This document shows, in pieces, positions 43,615 to 51,350 of a stretch of 64,000 nt of DNA. The position numbers and the translations under genes are program-made. The stretch comes from Bacteroidia bacterium (GTDB taxonomy: Bacteria; Bacteroidota; Bacteroidia; J057), in assembly GCA_030430575.1 (NCBI GenBank), contig JAUIKF010000029.1, forward strand, positions 37,329-101,328, in the 5' to 3' direction. The notes beneath the pieces were generated by a model. That model worked only from the letters and a program-made list of their open reading frames with translations, was not told the origin of the DNA and made no database searches. How positions within the stretch are numbered: the stretch's first letter is position 1; every line of letters begins with the position of its first letter.

Positions 43615-43716
43615 AATTATTAATTGATAGATTATTGATTAATGATTTATAAGTGATTGATAGTCAGAAGGTAAAAGCTTTTAGTAATTAATAATCAGTC
43701 AATCAATAATCATTAA
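43615..43716. repeat. Inverted-repeat spacer with ATTGATT-type arms
   Basis: The left arm (GAATTATTAATTGATAGATT and on) starts 8 bp upstream of the EEP start codon. The right arm (AGTAATTAATAATCAGTCAA and on) ends 4 bp before the amidase stop at 43720. Confidence 0.75.
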
Positions 43717-43719
43717 TCT

Positions 43720-44940
43720 CTACCGATACTTCTTCTTATCTCTCAAAATGCCTTCTAGCAACCAATTGGCAACAAGTTGGCGATTTCCTTCTATGACCAG
43801 GCGTGCCTGGTCGTTGCGGTTGCGGATGTTGCCCAGTTCTATGAAAGCCGTAGGCATCAGGGTCTCGCGGAGCATCCACAGATCGCGTACAGAGACCGTC
43901 CCATCGTAGCCACGGCCTTTGCGATAGACCTCGTATTTTTCTTTGATCATCTGCTGGAGTGTCGTTGCAAACACTTTACTAGTAGGGTCTGATAGTCGAT
44001 GGTAAAAAAACATATCGACCCGTTCGTTCCGAGCTTCTGAATCCACGTGGATGACTACCATTCGCTGATAGGTGACCCCATTTTTTTTATTTTTCAAATA
44101 GAGCTTATTCACCGTCTCCGCTCGCTGCCCTAGTCTTGCCTTTTGACCGATTGGAATCGCTTTATTTCCCCAACATACCTCATCTTTATCACACGCCAAA
44201 ATTTCCCCCGATCGAATCCCATCATCAGGATCTCGGATGACGACATAGGCCGTAGCCCCATGTTCCAATAGGCCTTTGGCCAGGCGGAGGGCCACATCAT
44301 AAGCATACTCATCTTCACATAAGCTCTTGCTGTAATATTTACCCACAGCCCCTGGATCAGGCCCACCATGCCCACTCACGATGTAAAATACACAACCCGC
44401 CAGTTCATTGCCCTGCAAATAGACATTTTTATGCTTCTCACCAAAAATATCATACGTCCCACGCAGGCCGGGCTTGGCGGTGGTCGTACTCTCTTCTCCA
44501 CCGATCTCTACGATCGCTGTGGGGCCGCTCAGATCGAGCTTCTCCGTCGGACAACTCAGATAATTTGAGGGCACCCATAGGTCTAGTTCTATGCGGTAAT
44601 CTCCCACCATATAGCCCGCCTTGAGCATGTACTCGTTATAGGCTTGAATGCGCTCTGCCAACGGGCGATCCTGGACGCCTATGGTCGTGCGAATGCTCTT
44701 TTCATCATACTCATACACATAAATAGGGAGCTTATAAGTTTTATTTAACTTAAGCCCCGATTTGGAGGTGAGCTTATTGAGTTTATAAAAAAGGGACAGG
44801 TTACAGGGCGTGTTGACGCGATACTGACGGAGAAGGGAATAGACCCCGTCACCGGACCGAGCCTTTACTTCCAGGTAACTGCGCTCCTGCGCAAATGCAA
44901 GTAATGGCAACATCCATACGACGGCTAGGAGTTGTTTCAT
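43720..44940 (-). CDS. N-acetylmuramoyl-L-alanine amidase (Amidase_3)
   Basis: The enzyme cuts the amide bond between muramic acid and the peptide of peptidoglycan. The 406-residue protein has a signal peptide (1-17), a LysM-like segment at ~20-70 (VKARSGDGVYSLLRQYRV, LKLNKTYKLPIYVY) and the zinc amidase domain: YIVSGHGGPDPGAVG (zinc His), CEDEYAYDVALRLAKGLL (Glu), VIHVDSEARNERVDMFFYH (second His) and TAFIELGNIRNRNDQARL (catalytic Glu). It is a periplasmic cell-wall hydrolase, probably in cell separation or remodelling. It is divergent from the T9SS cargo gene; the two starts are 18 bp apart. Confidence 0.9.
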   Translation of the reverse strand: MKQLLAVVWMLPLLAFAQERSYLEVKARSGDGVYSLLRQYRVNTPCNLSLFYKLNKLTSKSGLKLNKTYKLPIYVYEYDEKSIRTTIGVQDRPLAERIQAYNEYMLKAGYMVGDYRIELDLWVPSNYLSCPTEKLDLSGPTAIVEIGGEESTTTAKPGLRGTYDIFGEKHKNVYLQGNELAGCVFYIVSGHGGPDPGAVGKYYSKSLCEDEYAYDVALRLAKGLLEHGATAYVVIRDPDDGIRSGEILACDKDEVCWGNKAIPIGQKARLGQRAETVNKLYLKNKKNGVTYQRMVVIHVDSEARNERVDMFFYHRLSDPTSKVFATTLQQMIKEKYEVYRKGRGYDGTVSVRDLWMLRETLMPTAFIELGNIRNRNDQARLVIEGNRQLVANWLLEGILRDKKKYR

Positions 44941-44958
44941 GGGACTAAATTAAGAAAA

Positions 44959-45804
44959 ATGATGAACAAGCGAATCGGCTTTCTCTGTTTGTTAATGATG
45001 GTGTTAATAGGGGAAGGTCACGCCCAGCTACTGAGTTTCTGTGTGGATCACCACAAAGGGCCTTGGGGCACGGATACGGCCTTGCTGTATGTGCGGAGCA
45101 CTTCTGATACTATGATAGGGATACGTGCCGTGAACTTCTCCTTCGCTTTTCACGATAGCTGTGCAGATTTTATTGCTATAGACAGCAGTGTCTTCCAAGG
45201 GGCGTGGGGCTTTTTCTTTGAAAGGACCGTCGTGACGGATTCGCATAGCCTCGTCTATGATGGCGTCACCTATACCTCTAGGGTACAATATGGCAATTCA
45301 GATCCAGGGATCGGCGGAGACACGGCCATCTGGTCGCCACCAGACACCGCCGAGCGCATGCTGGTCATGAAACTCGTATTTGGAGGCAGTTGTGTCAAAA
45401 ACATCTACATGGAGTCAGAGGCTGAAAACTTCATCAACCAAATCGGAGATGTGCAGTTTTTCCCCATTCCTTATGACATCGTTTCATGCAAGCCTCCACC
45501 GGATACAATGCCTATCGATACGATGCCTCCTATGGCATTGGATCAGGTGAATGGGAATTTTCCCATTCAAGTCTTCCCTCAACCGACACGTGATTTTCTC
45601 ACCATCCAATGGCCAGACGCACATGGACTTTCTGCTGACATCTTGCTCTATTCTCTTCAGGGAAAATTGATTCTGAAGGAAAAGGCATTTAGGGGTAAAG
45701 GGGTAATTAACATGAACGACTTGCCTGCAGGGATGTATCTGCTGGGGGTTAAGGGAAGTCGAATGGGAAGGATTGAGTGGAAGCGGGTGGTGAAAGGCTT
45801 GTAG
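44959..45804 (+). CDS. Secreted protein with type A T9SS sorting domain
   Basis: The 281-residue protein has a signal peptide (ending GEGHAQ) and an N-terminal beta-rich region (SFCVDHHKGPWGTDTALLYVR, AVNFSFAFHDSCADF) of a cohesin-like kind. After a Pro/Asp/Thr-rich linker (PPDTMPIDTMPP) comes the C-terminal domain FPQPTRDFLTIQW...ILLYSLQGKLILKEKAF...DLPAGMYLLGVKG, which marks type A cargo of the type IX secretion system. Its function outside the cell is not known. The stop codon lies within a palindrome of family P. I start at the ATG at 44959; the next codon is also ATG. Confidence 0.78.
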   Translation: MMNKRIGFLCLLMMVLIGEGHAQLLSFCVDHHKGPWGTDTALLYVRSTSDTMIGIRAVNFSFAFHDSCADFIAIDSSVFQGAWGFFFERTVVTDSHSLVYDGVTYTSRVQYGNSDPGIGGDTAIWSPPDTAERMLVMKLVFGGSCVKNIYMESEAENFINQIGDVQFFPIPYDIVSCKPPPDTMPIDTMPPMALDQVNGNFPIQVFPQPTRDFLTIQWPDAHGLSADILLYSLQGKLILKEKAFRGKGVINMNDLPAGMYLLGVKGSRMGRIEWKRVVKGL

Positions 45805-45829
45805 GGGCGTTGGATTCCAACGCCCCTAC
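45801..45829. repeat. Palindrome family P, copy 3
   Basis: GTAGGGGCGTTGGA-T-TCCAACGCCCCTAC is a perfect palindrome of 29 bases that contains the TAG stop of the T9SS cargo gene (45802-45804). It lies in the convergent spacer and may also act as a terminator. Confidence 0.75.
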
Positions 45830-45836
45830 GACCCTT

Positions 45837-46790
45837 TCACAGAAACACCCGCTCTCCTTGCTCCGCAATACCATATCCAGCCTGAATCACCTGGCGATAC
45901 GCCTCACTTTCTGGATCAAGCAAGGGATTGGTATGGTTAAAGTGGATGAAACGAATATACTTACGTTTCCCTTCTGGCAAAGTGCGAAAGCGATGCATGC
46001 TCTCCTCCACAAACGGATGCGGAATCTCTGCCATATCCCGCCCAGGAATCTCTCCATTTTGAAAAAAAGTCCCATCGAGGTAAGCGACATTTACCGACTT
46101 AATCTGGGATTCGATGCTTTTATCCCACTTCTCCCATTTATCAATGTCTGGAATAAATAGGACAGCCCGTTCGGGGCTTTCAATGCGAAACCCTACCGTC
46201 TCGCTGAACTCATCGCGATGAGGTACGCGCAGCGGGGTAATCGCAATATTCCGCGAAAGCTGAATGCTGGAATCAGCCTCTATTGGCTGAATATCTATAT
46301 TTCCCAACTCCACCAGTTGGCTCCAAGGACCACTTTCTGAAAGAAATTGCGCCATGCGCGGCATCGCGTACACAGGGACCCCGTCAGTGCCCATCACCTC
46401 TCTCCCCAAATGGATCAGTCCACTGTAATGCCCAATATGGGCATGCGTGAGAAAAATGCCTGCGGGCAAGCGAGGCATCGTTTCAGGGAGTGTCTCTTGC
46501 AACTGACGCAATTGGTTTCGGAAATCTGGCGTCGCCTCGATCAGCCAGTACTGATTGCTGGCAGGGTCAACGATGACCAGACAGGCTACGTCGCGTTGGT
46601 TATGGGGCTGCCCCCAGGCACGCTCACAACATGCCTTCTGGCAGTTGGCTTGGGGGTAGCCTGCGTCCTGGGCGACGCCCAGGACTTGGATGTAGGCAGT
46701 AGAGTCGTTGGAATCCAACGACTCTACTGCCTCTTGACAGGAAATAAAGACGAGGAAAAACCAACAACAATATCGTAACAGATGATTCAT
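45837..46790 (-). CDS. Metallo-beta-lactamase-fold hydrolase, lipoprotein (PqqB-like)
   Basis: The 317-residue protein has a lipoprotein signal (VFISCQ, Cys18). The fold is recognised from VLGVAQDAGYPQANCQKACC at the N-terminus of the mature protein, IFLTHAHIGHYSGLIHLGREVM (HxHxGH in place of the usual HxHxDH), PHRDEFSETVGFRIESP, LDGTFF and HFNHTNPLLD. This matches PqqB-related hydrolases, but no other PQQ biosynthesis gene is near, so the substrate is unknown. A family-P palindrome is inserted in frame just after the lipobox (46695-46731), coding for residues about 20-31. The ATG at 46790 is chosen because it gives the lipoprotein signal. Confidence 0.85.
   Translation of the reverse strand: MNHLLRYCCWFFLVFISCQEAVESLDSNDSTAYIQVLGVAQDAGYPQANCQKACCERAWGQPHNQRDVACLVIVDPASNQYWLIEATPDFRNQLRQLQETLPETMPRLPAGIFLTHAHIGHYSGLIHLGREVMGTDGVPVYAMPRMAQFLSESGPWSQLVELGNIDIQPIEADSSIQLSRNIAITPLRVPHRDEFSETVGFRIESPERAVLFIPDIDKWEKWDKSIESQIKSVNVAYLDGTFFQNGEIPGRDMAEIPHPFVEESMHRFRTLPEGKRKYIRFIHFNHTNPLLDPESEAYRQVIQAGYGIAEQGERVFL
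46695..46731. repeat. Palindrome family P, copy 4, inside the metallo-hydrolase gene
   Basis: Arms of 18 bases beginning GGCAGTAGAGTCGTTGG pair around a single central base. It is translated in frame (AVESLDSNDSTAY region), in the linker behind the lipid-anchored cysteine, a place that would tolerate extra residues. Confidence 0.75.
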
Positions 46791-46804
46791 AGGAAATGAA
46801 TTTT

Positions 46805-46855
46805 TGACGTGATCTGTAGAGGCGTTGGATTCCAACGCCTCTACAGATCACGTCA
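46805..46855. repeat. Palindrome family P, copy 5
   Basis: A perfect 51-base palindrome: arms of 25 bases starting TGACGTGATCTGTAGAGGCG around one central T. The core is the GTAGAGGCGTTGGA version of the family; the flanks TGACGTGATC extend the pairing beyond the other copies. It lies upstream of the metallo-hydrolase start. Confidence 0.8.
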
Positions 46856-46936
46856 TTTACCGGAAAACGCTATTCCCTACAAGGTACTAGCTTTATCCTA
46901 TGCAATCCAGCATTTTCATTTATCAATAAAAGCATC

Positions 46937-47013
46937 TATCTTAGCCGTAAGTTAAACTTCTAAACTCCTTGCACTACCGGCGAGCGCTTCCGAGCACTTG
47001 CCGGTTTGTTTTT
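46937..47013 (+). ncRNA. Candidate small RNA with intrinsic terminator
   Basis: TATCTTAG (46937-46944) is close to the TAnnTTTG -7 box. About 30 bp later a hairpin forms (ACCGGC at 46976-46981 with GCCGGT at 47000-47005) followed by TTGTTTTT. No coding frame uses this terminator; the genes on both sides are on the minus strand. A transcript of about 60 nt is possible. Support is limited to promoter-like and terminator-like sequences. Confidence 0.3.
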
Positions 47014-47110
47014 ATGCCTATCAGCGGATTGGGATTGACAAAGGCGGGCGACCGCTAGAGATCAGTGCGCGGAGTAGCACAGTGTTGGTGTGATGAGCAG
47101 CGACATTTAC

Positions 47111-47881
47111 CTAATCACATTCCTTCAACTTTTTCCACTTTTTCAATAACGCTGACGCCTCCGCCTGTCTGTCATGGGCTGGTTGCTGAGAAATATCTTC
47201 CAAGATGGGTTTCGCTTTGTCGATTTGGCCGAGGGCCAAATGGCAGAGGGCTATGTACCACTGGCTGAGCTGTACGGCGGGGCCATCAGTCACGCCTGCC
47301 AAACTGGTGAGGGCAGCCGTATAATCTCCTTGTTGCATCAAGCTTTGGCCTAGAAAAAATCGCGCTTCAATTTGCAGCTCCGGACTAAGAGTACCCATCG
47401 CCAAGGCTTGTTGATAGCTGGCAGCAGCTTCGACAGGTTTTGCCTCATTGAAGCGGGTGTGCCCACTTCTCAGGAGCTGCGTCGCATCTTGAGCCTGTCC
47501 GGCATATTGGGGGGCATCTCGGGGGATAAATACCTCGGCATACAGTTCTTCAGGGCAATAGCGGCCCGTGTTGGGAAGTACCCAGAAGACGGCGATCAAG
47601 ATCGCCAATACCGCTGCGATAACAAGGCTATAGGGGAGGAGGCGAAAGGGACGGGCAGATTGTTTTTTATCAAATTGGCGATAAAGGTCAGTGAGATCTG
47701 TTTTTTGCTGTTTATGAGCGGGGTAGCCGTGCAACACGTCTTCGAATGATCGATGTCTGGCAAGCGCCTCAGCGACCACAGGGTCCGTCTGAAGCCTTTG
47801 TTCAAAGGCTTCTTTCTCTGACGCTGTCAGTTCCTCTGCCAGGTAGGCGATTATTTCATCATCGATTGTATCCCAAGCCAT
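47111..47881 (-). CDS. Membrane TPR protein, probable anti-sigma factor of module B
   Basis: The 256-residue protein is a paralogue of 41835-42611. Its N-terminal cytosolic part (IDDEIIAYLAEELTASEKEAFEQRLQTDPVVAEALARH) has the anti-sigma form, one membrane helix lies near 83-103, and the outside part holds TPR helices (ATQLLRSGHTRFNEAKPVEAAASYQQAL, ARFFLGQSLMQQGDYTAALTSL, YIALCHLALGQIDKAKPILEDI). It follows the sigma factor at 47985-48557 with a 103-bp gap on the same strand. It probably restrains that sigma factor until an envelope signal is sensed through its TPRs. Confidence 0.72.
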   Translation of the reverse strand: MAWDTIDDEIIAYLAEELTASEKEAFEQRLQTDPVVAEALARHRSFEDVLHGYPAHKQQKTDLTDLYRQFDKKQSARPFRLLPYSLVIAAVLAILIAVFWVLPNTGRYCPEELYAEVFIPRDAPQYAGQAQDATQLLRSGHTRFNEAKPVEAAASYQQALAMGTLSPELQIEARFFLGQSLMQQGDYTAALTSLAGVTDGPAVQLSQWYIALCHLALGQIDKAKPILEDISQQPAHDRQAEASALLKKWKKLKECD

Positions 47882-47984
47882 GTTTTATTTTTTAAAAAAT
47901 AAATGGAACCGCTTGAATTTATAAATACCTGATTTTCAGCCTTTTATTAAAAAACTAACCATTCATTCAAAATTATTTCCTTCT

Positions 47985-48557
47985 CTAAGCTCCCATGCAT
48001 TGTCGAAGCCTCCTCATACACCTACCGCCTTGATTTCTGGCGGATTGTTCGACATAGCCTAAGCGCTTCGCGATGTCCGTCCACTGTACTTGTGGCTCAT
48101 CAAAATACCGCCATTTGATGATTTTTTGGCACTTCTCGTCTAATTTTTTCAAACAATCTTCAAGCTTACTATACATTGAGTTTTGTTCCTCAGCCTGAGA
48201 AATCATCTCCTCAATGCTTTCATCGAGATCGGCGATATCTTCCTCAAACTCTCCCAAAAGCAGTTCTTTGCTGCTTTGCCCGCCCGTTCCCATATTAAAA
48301 ACAATCCCTTTAAAATAAGCGACTAAGCAGCTATCTGTTTGATAACGTAGCTTTTTCCCTTTATCGAAAAAAACATACAGGGCTTCCGTCGCTCCAGTGA
48401 CCAAGTCCTCAAGGTCTTCTTTGTTTCCCTTATTTTTCTGTACTACACGCCGATTTGCCTTGTGGGTCAGCCGCCATAGTTCAAGCGTCGCCCTTCCACG
48501 CGCCGCGCCTCCTGCCAAAATCATGTTGAGTAGACGGTCTTCTGTTGAACGGCTCAT
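47985..48557 (-). CDS. RNA polymerase sigma factor, ECF-like (module B)
   Basis: The 190-residue protein has a divergent region 2 (NKEDLEDLVTGATEALYVFFDKGKKL, YQTDSCLVAYFKGIVFNMG) and a clear region 4 (DEKCQKIIKWRYFDEPQVQWTDIAKRLGYVEQSARNQGGRCMRRLRQCM), close in form to module A. It is divergent from the subtilase gene at 48700 (142-bp spacer) and heads a two-gene unit with the TPR membrane protein. The position suggests that it controls the secreted protease locus to its right, but no target promoter can be read. Confidence 0.85.
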   Translation of the reverse strand: MSRSTEDRLLNMILAGGAARGRATLELWRLTHKANRRVVQKNKGNKEDLEDLVTGATEALYVFFDKGKKLRYQTDSCLVAYFKGIVFNMGTGGQSSKELLLGEFEEDIADLDESIEEMISQAEEQNSMYSKLEDCLKKLDEKCQKIIKWRYFDEPQVQWTDIAKRLGYVEQSARNQGGRCMRRLRQCMGA

Positions 48558-48699
48558 TTAACTAGTGTAACAATTACCCAAAACATACCCCAAGGTATTG
48601 AAAAAATACGATGGCAAAAAAATTTGGTAAAAAGGTGAGTACAGATGGAGGGTTCTGGATACTGGTTAACTATCAACCATAAAACCATTTAACTCCTTA

Positions 48700-51075
48700 A
48701 TGATGAAACCAACTATTTATCTATCAATGATCCTGTGCCTTTGGATAGGCATTACCAGTATCCCTGTTTCTGCCCAGACCTTTCCTTTCCGAAAGGATAC
48801 GGAGATGTTCACGCCCTTGGAATGGCAGCCCAAACTCAGGAATTTTCCCTCGGATGCAAACAACAATTATGTAACAGATAGCCTGGAGAATATCCCGACT
48901 GGAGCTGCTGATGTATTGGTATATTTAAACAAAACCCCACGTGCAAGCACCCTAACGAGCCTAAGGGCTTACGGTGTATTGGGTTTTCGGGCAAAATATA
49001 TCAGCATCGTCAAATTGCGAAAAGTTCCTGTAGACTCTCTCCTAGCGCTCGGCCAACATCCCGATGTCGCGATGGTAGATGTCGACTGGCCCGTGTATCC
49101 CACCTTGGATGTCAGCACCAAGGCCATGAAGGTGTATTCTAGTACGGAGTATGCTAATAATCTCGAAGACAAATGTCCTGGCTCTGACGGTACAGGTGTA
49201 GGCATTGCCATCATCGATACGGGCGTAGATGACGGGCAGCATGAGAGTTTGCCCGGAAGTAAGTTTGTCGGCGGATATAATGTCTTTACCCAACTAGAAG
49301 GCAATCCTGACGATGACATTGGCCATGGAACCCATGTGGCGAGCACGGCATTGGGCATCGGCAATGGCACCACGAATAAGGGCGTAGCGCCAGGGGCTAA
49401 CTTGATTGACATCAAGGTATTCAGTGCGACGCAAAATCCTACGACTTCTCAAATCATTGATGGGGTAGAGAAATGTATCCAGCGTAGATATGATTGGGGT
49501 ATTAAGGTAATCAATATGAGTTTAGGGCAAGGGTGTAGTCCGACAACTTGCTGGTCAGGAAATGGAGATGATGCCCTTTCTTATGTTGTCAATCGAGCCG
49601 TATATTATGGGATGAATGTAGTCGTAAGTGCAGGCAATTGTGGGGCTACACCATCTAGTGTCATTTGTGGAAATGGACCGGCTAATAGAGTGGGAATCCC
49701 TGGGACAGCACGTGATGCCATCACGGTAGCCAATGCCGATGATATGGGTACGGTAAGTCGTGCAGACGATGATATCTTCCCAACCTCTGCCATTGGCATT
49801 TTACTCAATGGCGACCCCAAGCTAGACGTAGCAGCCTACGGCACCAATATTCTTGCAGCGCAGCATAATACGGTTTCTGGCTATCTCAATGCCACAGGCA
49901 CTTCCATGGCAGCTCCCCACGTCGCTGGCCTTGCGGCCATCATCCATCAGGCAACGCCGGGTGTCACCCCGTCGGGTGTCAAGCAACTGCTGATCCAGAC
50001 GGTTGAAGACAGAGGTGCTACGGGTTGGGACAATCGCTGGGGGCACGGACTAGTAGATGCCTATGCGACAATGGATGCGCTCAAAAACACTTCAGGCACC
50101 GACCTGAAGTTCAATGTCTACTGTGGCCAGTCTGGCAACCCTACCTGGTGGGATTCTCCGGACCTCTATCCCGCGAATCCCGCTATTCAAGACGGCGTCC
50201 CCAATACGATTCATGCTGAAATCACCAATTGTGGCACACAAGATGCCCACAATTTTTCGGTCAGAATTGGTATCTACAATTTCAGCAATTCGGATCCCGA
50301 TTACTTCATTTGTCAGGTGCCTGTCAGCTTCCTAGCTGCGGGCAATACGATAACTGTGATGTGCAACTGGACTCCATCGATCAGCACCGTGGGCACTGTT
50401 CACGCCTGTCTGAAAAGTGAAATCGTCTACGCGCACGACACCGATTTCTCCAACAACTGTGCGCAGCACAATGTCGATATCACAAGGACAGTCAACAACA
50501 TTGCGGACTTCCAGTTTGAGGTGCGCAACAACCAAGCGCAGCCCATTCAGGTCATCATTGACCCGATCCTCCAAGCAGGCCTAGACAGGGAGTGGAATTT
50601 CAAATTTTCAAAGCTGAACTTCTTCATGGAAGAAGGTGTCCCTCCTGAAATCGTGACTGTTCAAGCCACCAAACTGCCTGCCTCAACTGCGAACTTTGAC
50701 ACAGCGACGGTTCATGTCCCGATTATAGCTGTGTTGACCCAGGCCGTAGGAAACTTCTCCGAAGGCGATACGGTGAATATCGGCGGTGTGACGCTGCAAG
50801 CAGTCGATGGCACCACAGGACTGGAGGACAAATGGCCCTTGTCTGATGCACTGAAAATAGCTCCTACAGGCGATGCGGGCATGTACTTCGTGACCCATGA
50901 CTTCGAAGACTTCGGAGTGCATGCGGTGAAGGTCCTTGACCTTCAAGGGCGTGTCGTGAAGACCTTTGGTGTTCGGGGTGAGGGAAGCTACCTCCTCGAT
51001 GCTTCAGCGTTCGCTGATGGGCTGTATCTGTTGCAAACAGATGGGAGTCGTGGGGTGAAGTTTGTGAAGTGGTAG
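48700..51075 (+). CDS. Secreted subtilisin-like serine peptidase (S8) with type A T9SS sorting domain
   Basis: The 791-residue protein has a signal peptide (ending PVSAQ), a propeptide-like region (27-150) and an S8 domain with the complete triad: Asp173 (IAIIDTGVD), His209 (GHGTHVAS), Ser402 (GTSMAAPHVAG), and oxyanion Asn313 (SAGNCG). Beta domains follow, and the end (VKVLDLQGRVVKTFGVRG...DASAFADGLYLLQTD) is a type A T9SS domain. It should be released or attached at the cell surface. It lies divergent from a sigma factor and upstream of a receptor-like and a CHAT protein. Its substrate is unknown. A second ATG directly follows the first. Confidence 0.93.
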   Translation: MMKPTIYLSMILCLWIGITSIPVSAQTFPFRKDTEMFTPLEWQPKLRNFPSDANNNYVTDSLENIPTGAADVLVYLNKTPRASTLTSLRAYGVLGFRAKYISIVKLRKVPVDSLLALGQHPDVAMVDVDWPVYPTLDVSTKAMKVYSSTEYANNLEDKCPGSDGTGVGIAIIDTGVDDGQHESLPGSKFVGGYNVFTQLEGNPDDDIGHGTHVASTALGIGNGTTNKGVAPGANLIDIKVFSATQNPTTSQIIDGVEKCIQRRYDWGIKVINMSLGQGCSPTTCWSGNGDDALSYVVNRAVYYGMNVVVSAGNCGATPSSVICGNGPANRVGIPGTARDAITVANADDMGTVSRADDDIFPTSAIGILLNGDPKLDVAAYGTNILAAQHNTVSGYLNATGTSMAAPHVAGLAAIIHQATPGVTPSGVKQLLIQTVEDRGATGWDNRWGHGLVDAYATMDALKNTSGTDLKFNVYCGQSGNPTWWDSPDLYPANPAIQDGVPNTIHAEITNCGTQDAHNFSVRIGIYNFSNSDPDYFICQVPVSFLAAGNTITVMCNWTPSISTVGTVHACLKSEIVYAHDTDFSNNCAQHNVDITRTVNNIADFQFEVRNNQAQPIQVIIDPILQAGLDREWNFKFSKLNFFMEEGVPPEIVTVQATKLPASTANFDTATVHVPIIAVLTQAVGNFSEGDTVNIGGVTLQAVDGTTGLEDKWPLSDALKIAPTGDAGMYFVTHDFEDFGVHAVKVLDLQGRVVKTFGVRGEGSYLLDASAFADGLYLLQTDGSRGVKFVKW

Positions 51076-51085
51076 GGGGGAGCCT

Positions 51086-51221
51086 AGTGCCTTCTATCCT
51101 TAGTTTTTAACTTTCGAACACGTGTTAGGTCTACCCACCACAATGCTGATAGACCTAACACGTGTTCTCGGGAAAACCCCTCCTAGCATACTACTAATTA
51201 CTAAGGGCAGAAGGTACTAGT
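51086..51221. terminator. Nested inverted repeat after the subtilase gene
   Basis: Outer arms AGTGCCTTCTATCCTTAGT / ACTAAGGGCAGAAGGTACT enclose an inner stem CGAACACGTGTTAGGTCTA / TAGACCTAACACGTGTTCTCG (51115-51170). The inner hairpin has a near copy at 62504-62560, with a homologous loop in opposite orientation. It begins 11 bp after the stop. Confidence 0.7.
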
Positions 51222-51350
51222 TCATTCAAAGGCAGCTTTAACATTAGGCAGCCTTTGATTTTTATAAAAATAGGATTTTACAATAAGCAAGAGTATATTT
51301 ATTTCCCTAGATAAAATTTTCCATTCCATTTAATATCAAAAATACACATT

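Larger units (their letters stand above)
46791..47110. other. Spacer with palindrome P copy 5 and a candidate small RNA
   Basis: After the palindrome at 46805-46855 the remaining sequence has no gene-length frame. It contains a promoter-like box at 46937-46944 and a strong terminator at 46976-47013. Confidence 0.5.

Noticed and set aside
45837..46790. PQQ biosynthesis locus
   Set aside because: Only a PqqB-like fold is present; no pqqA, C, D or E, and the metal motif is HxHxGH.
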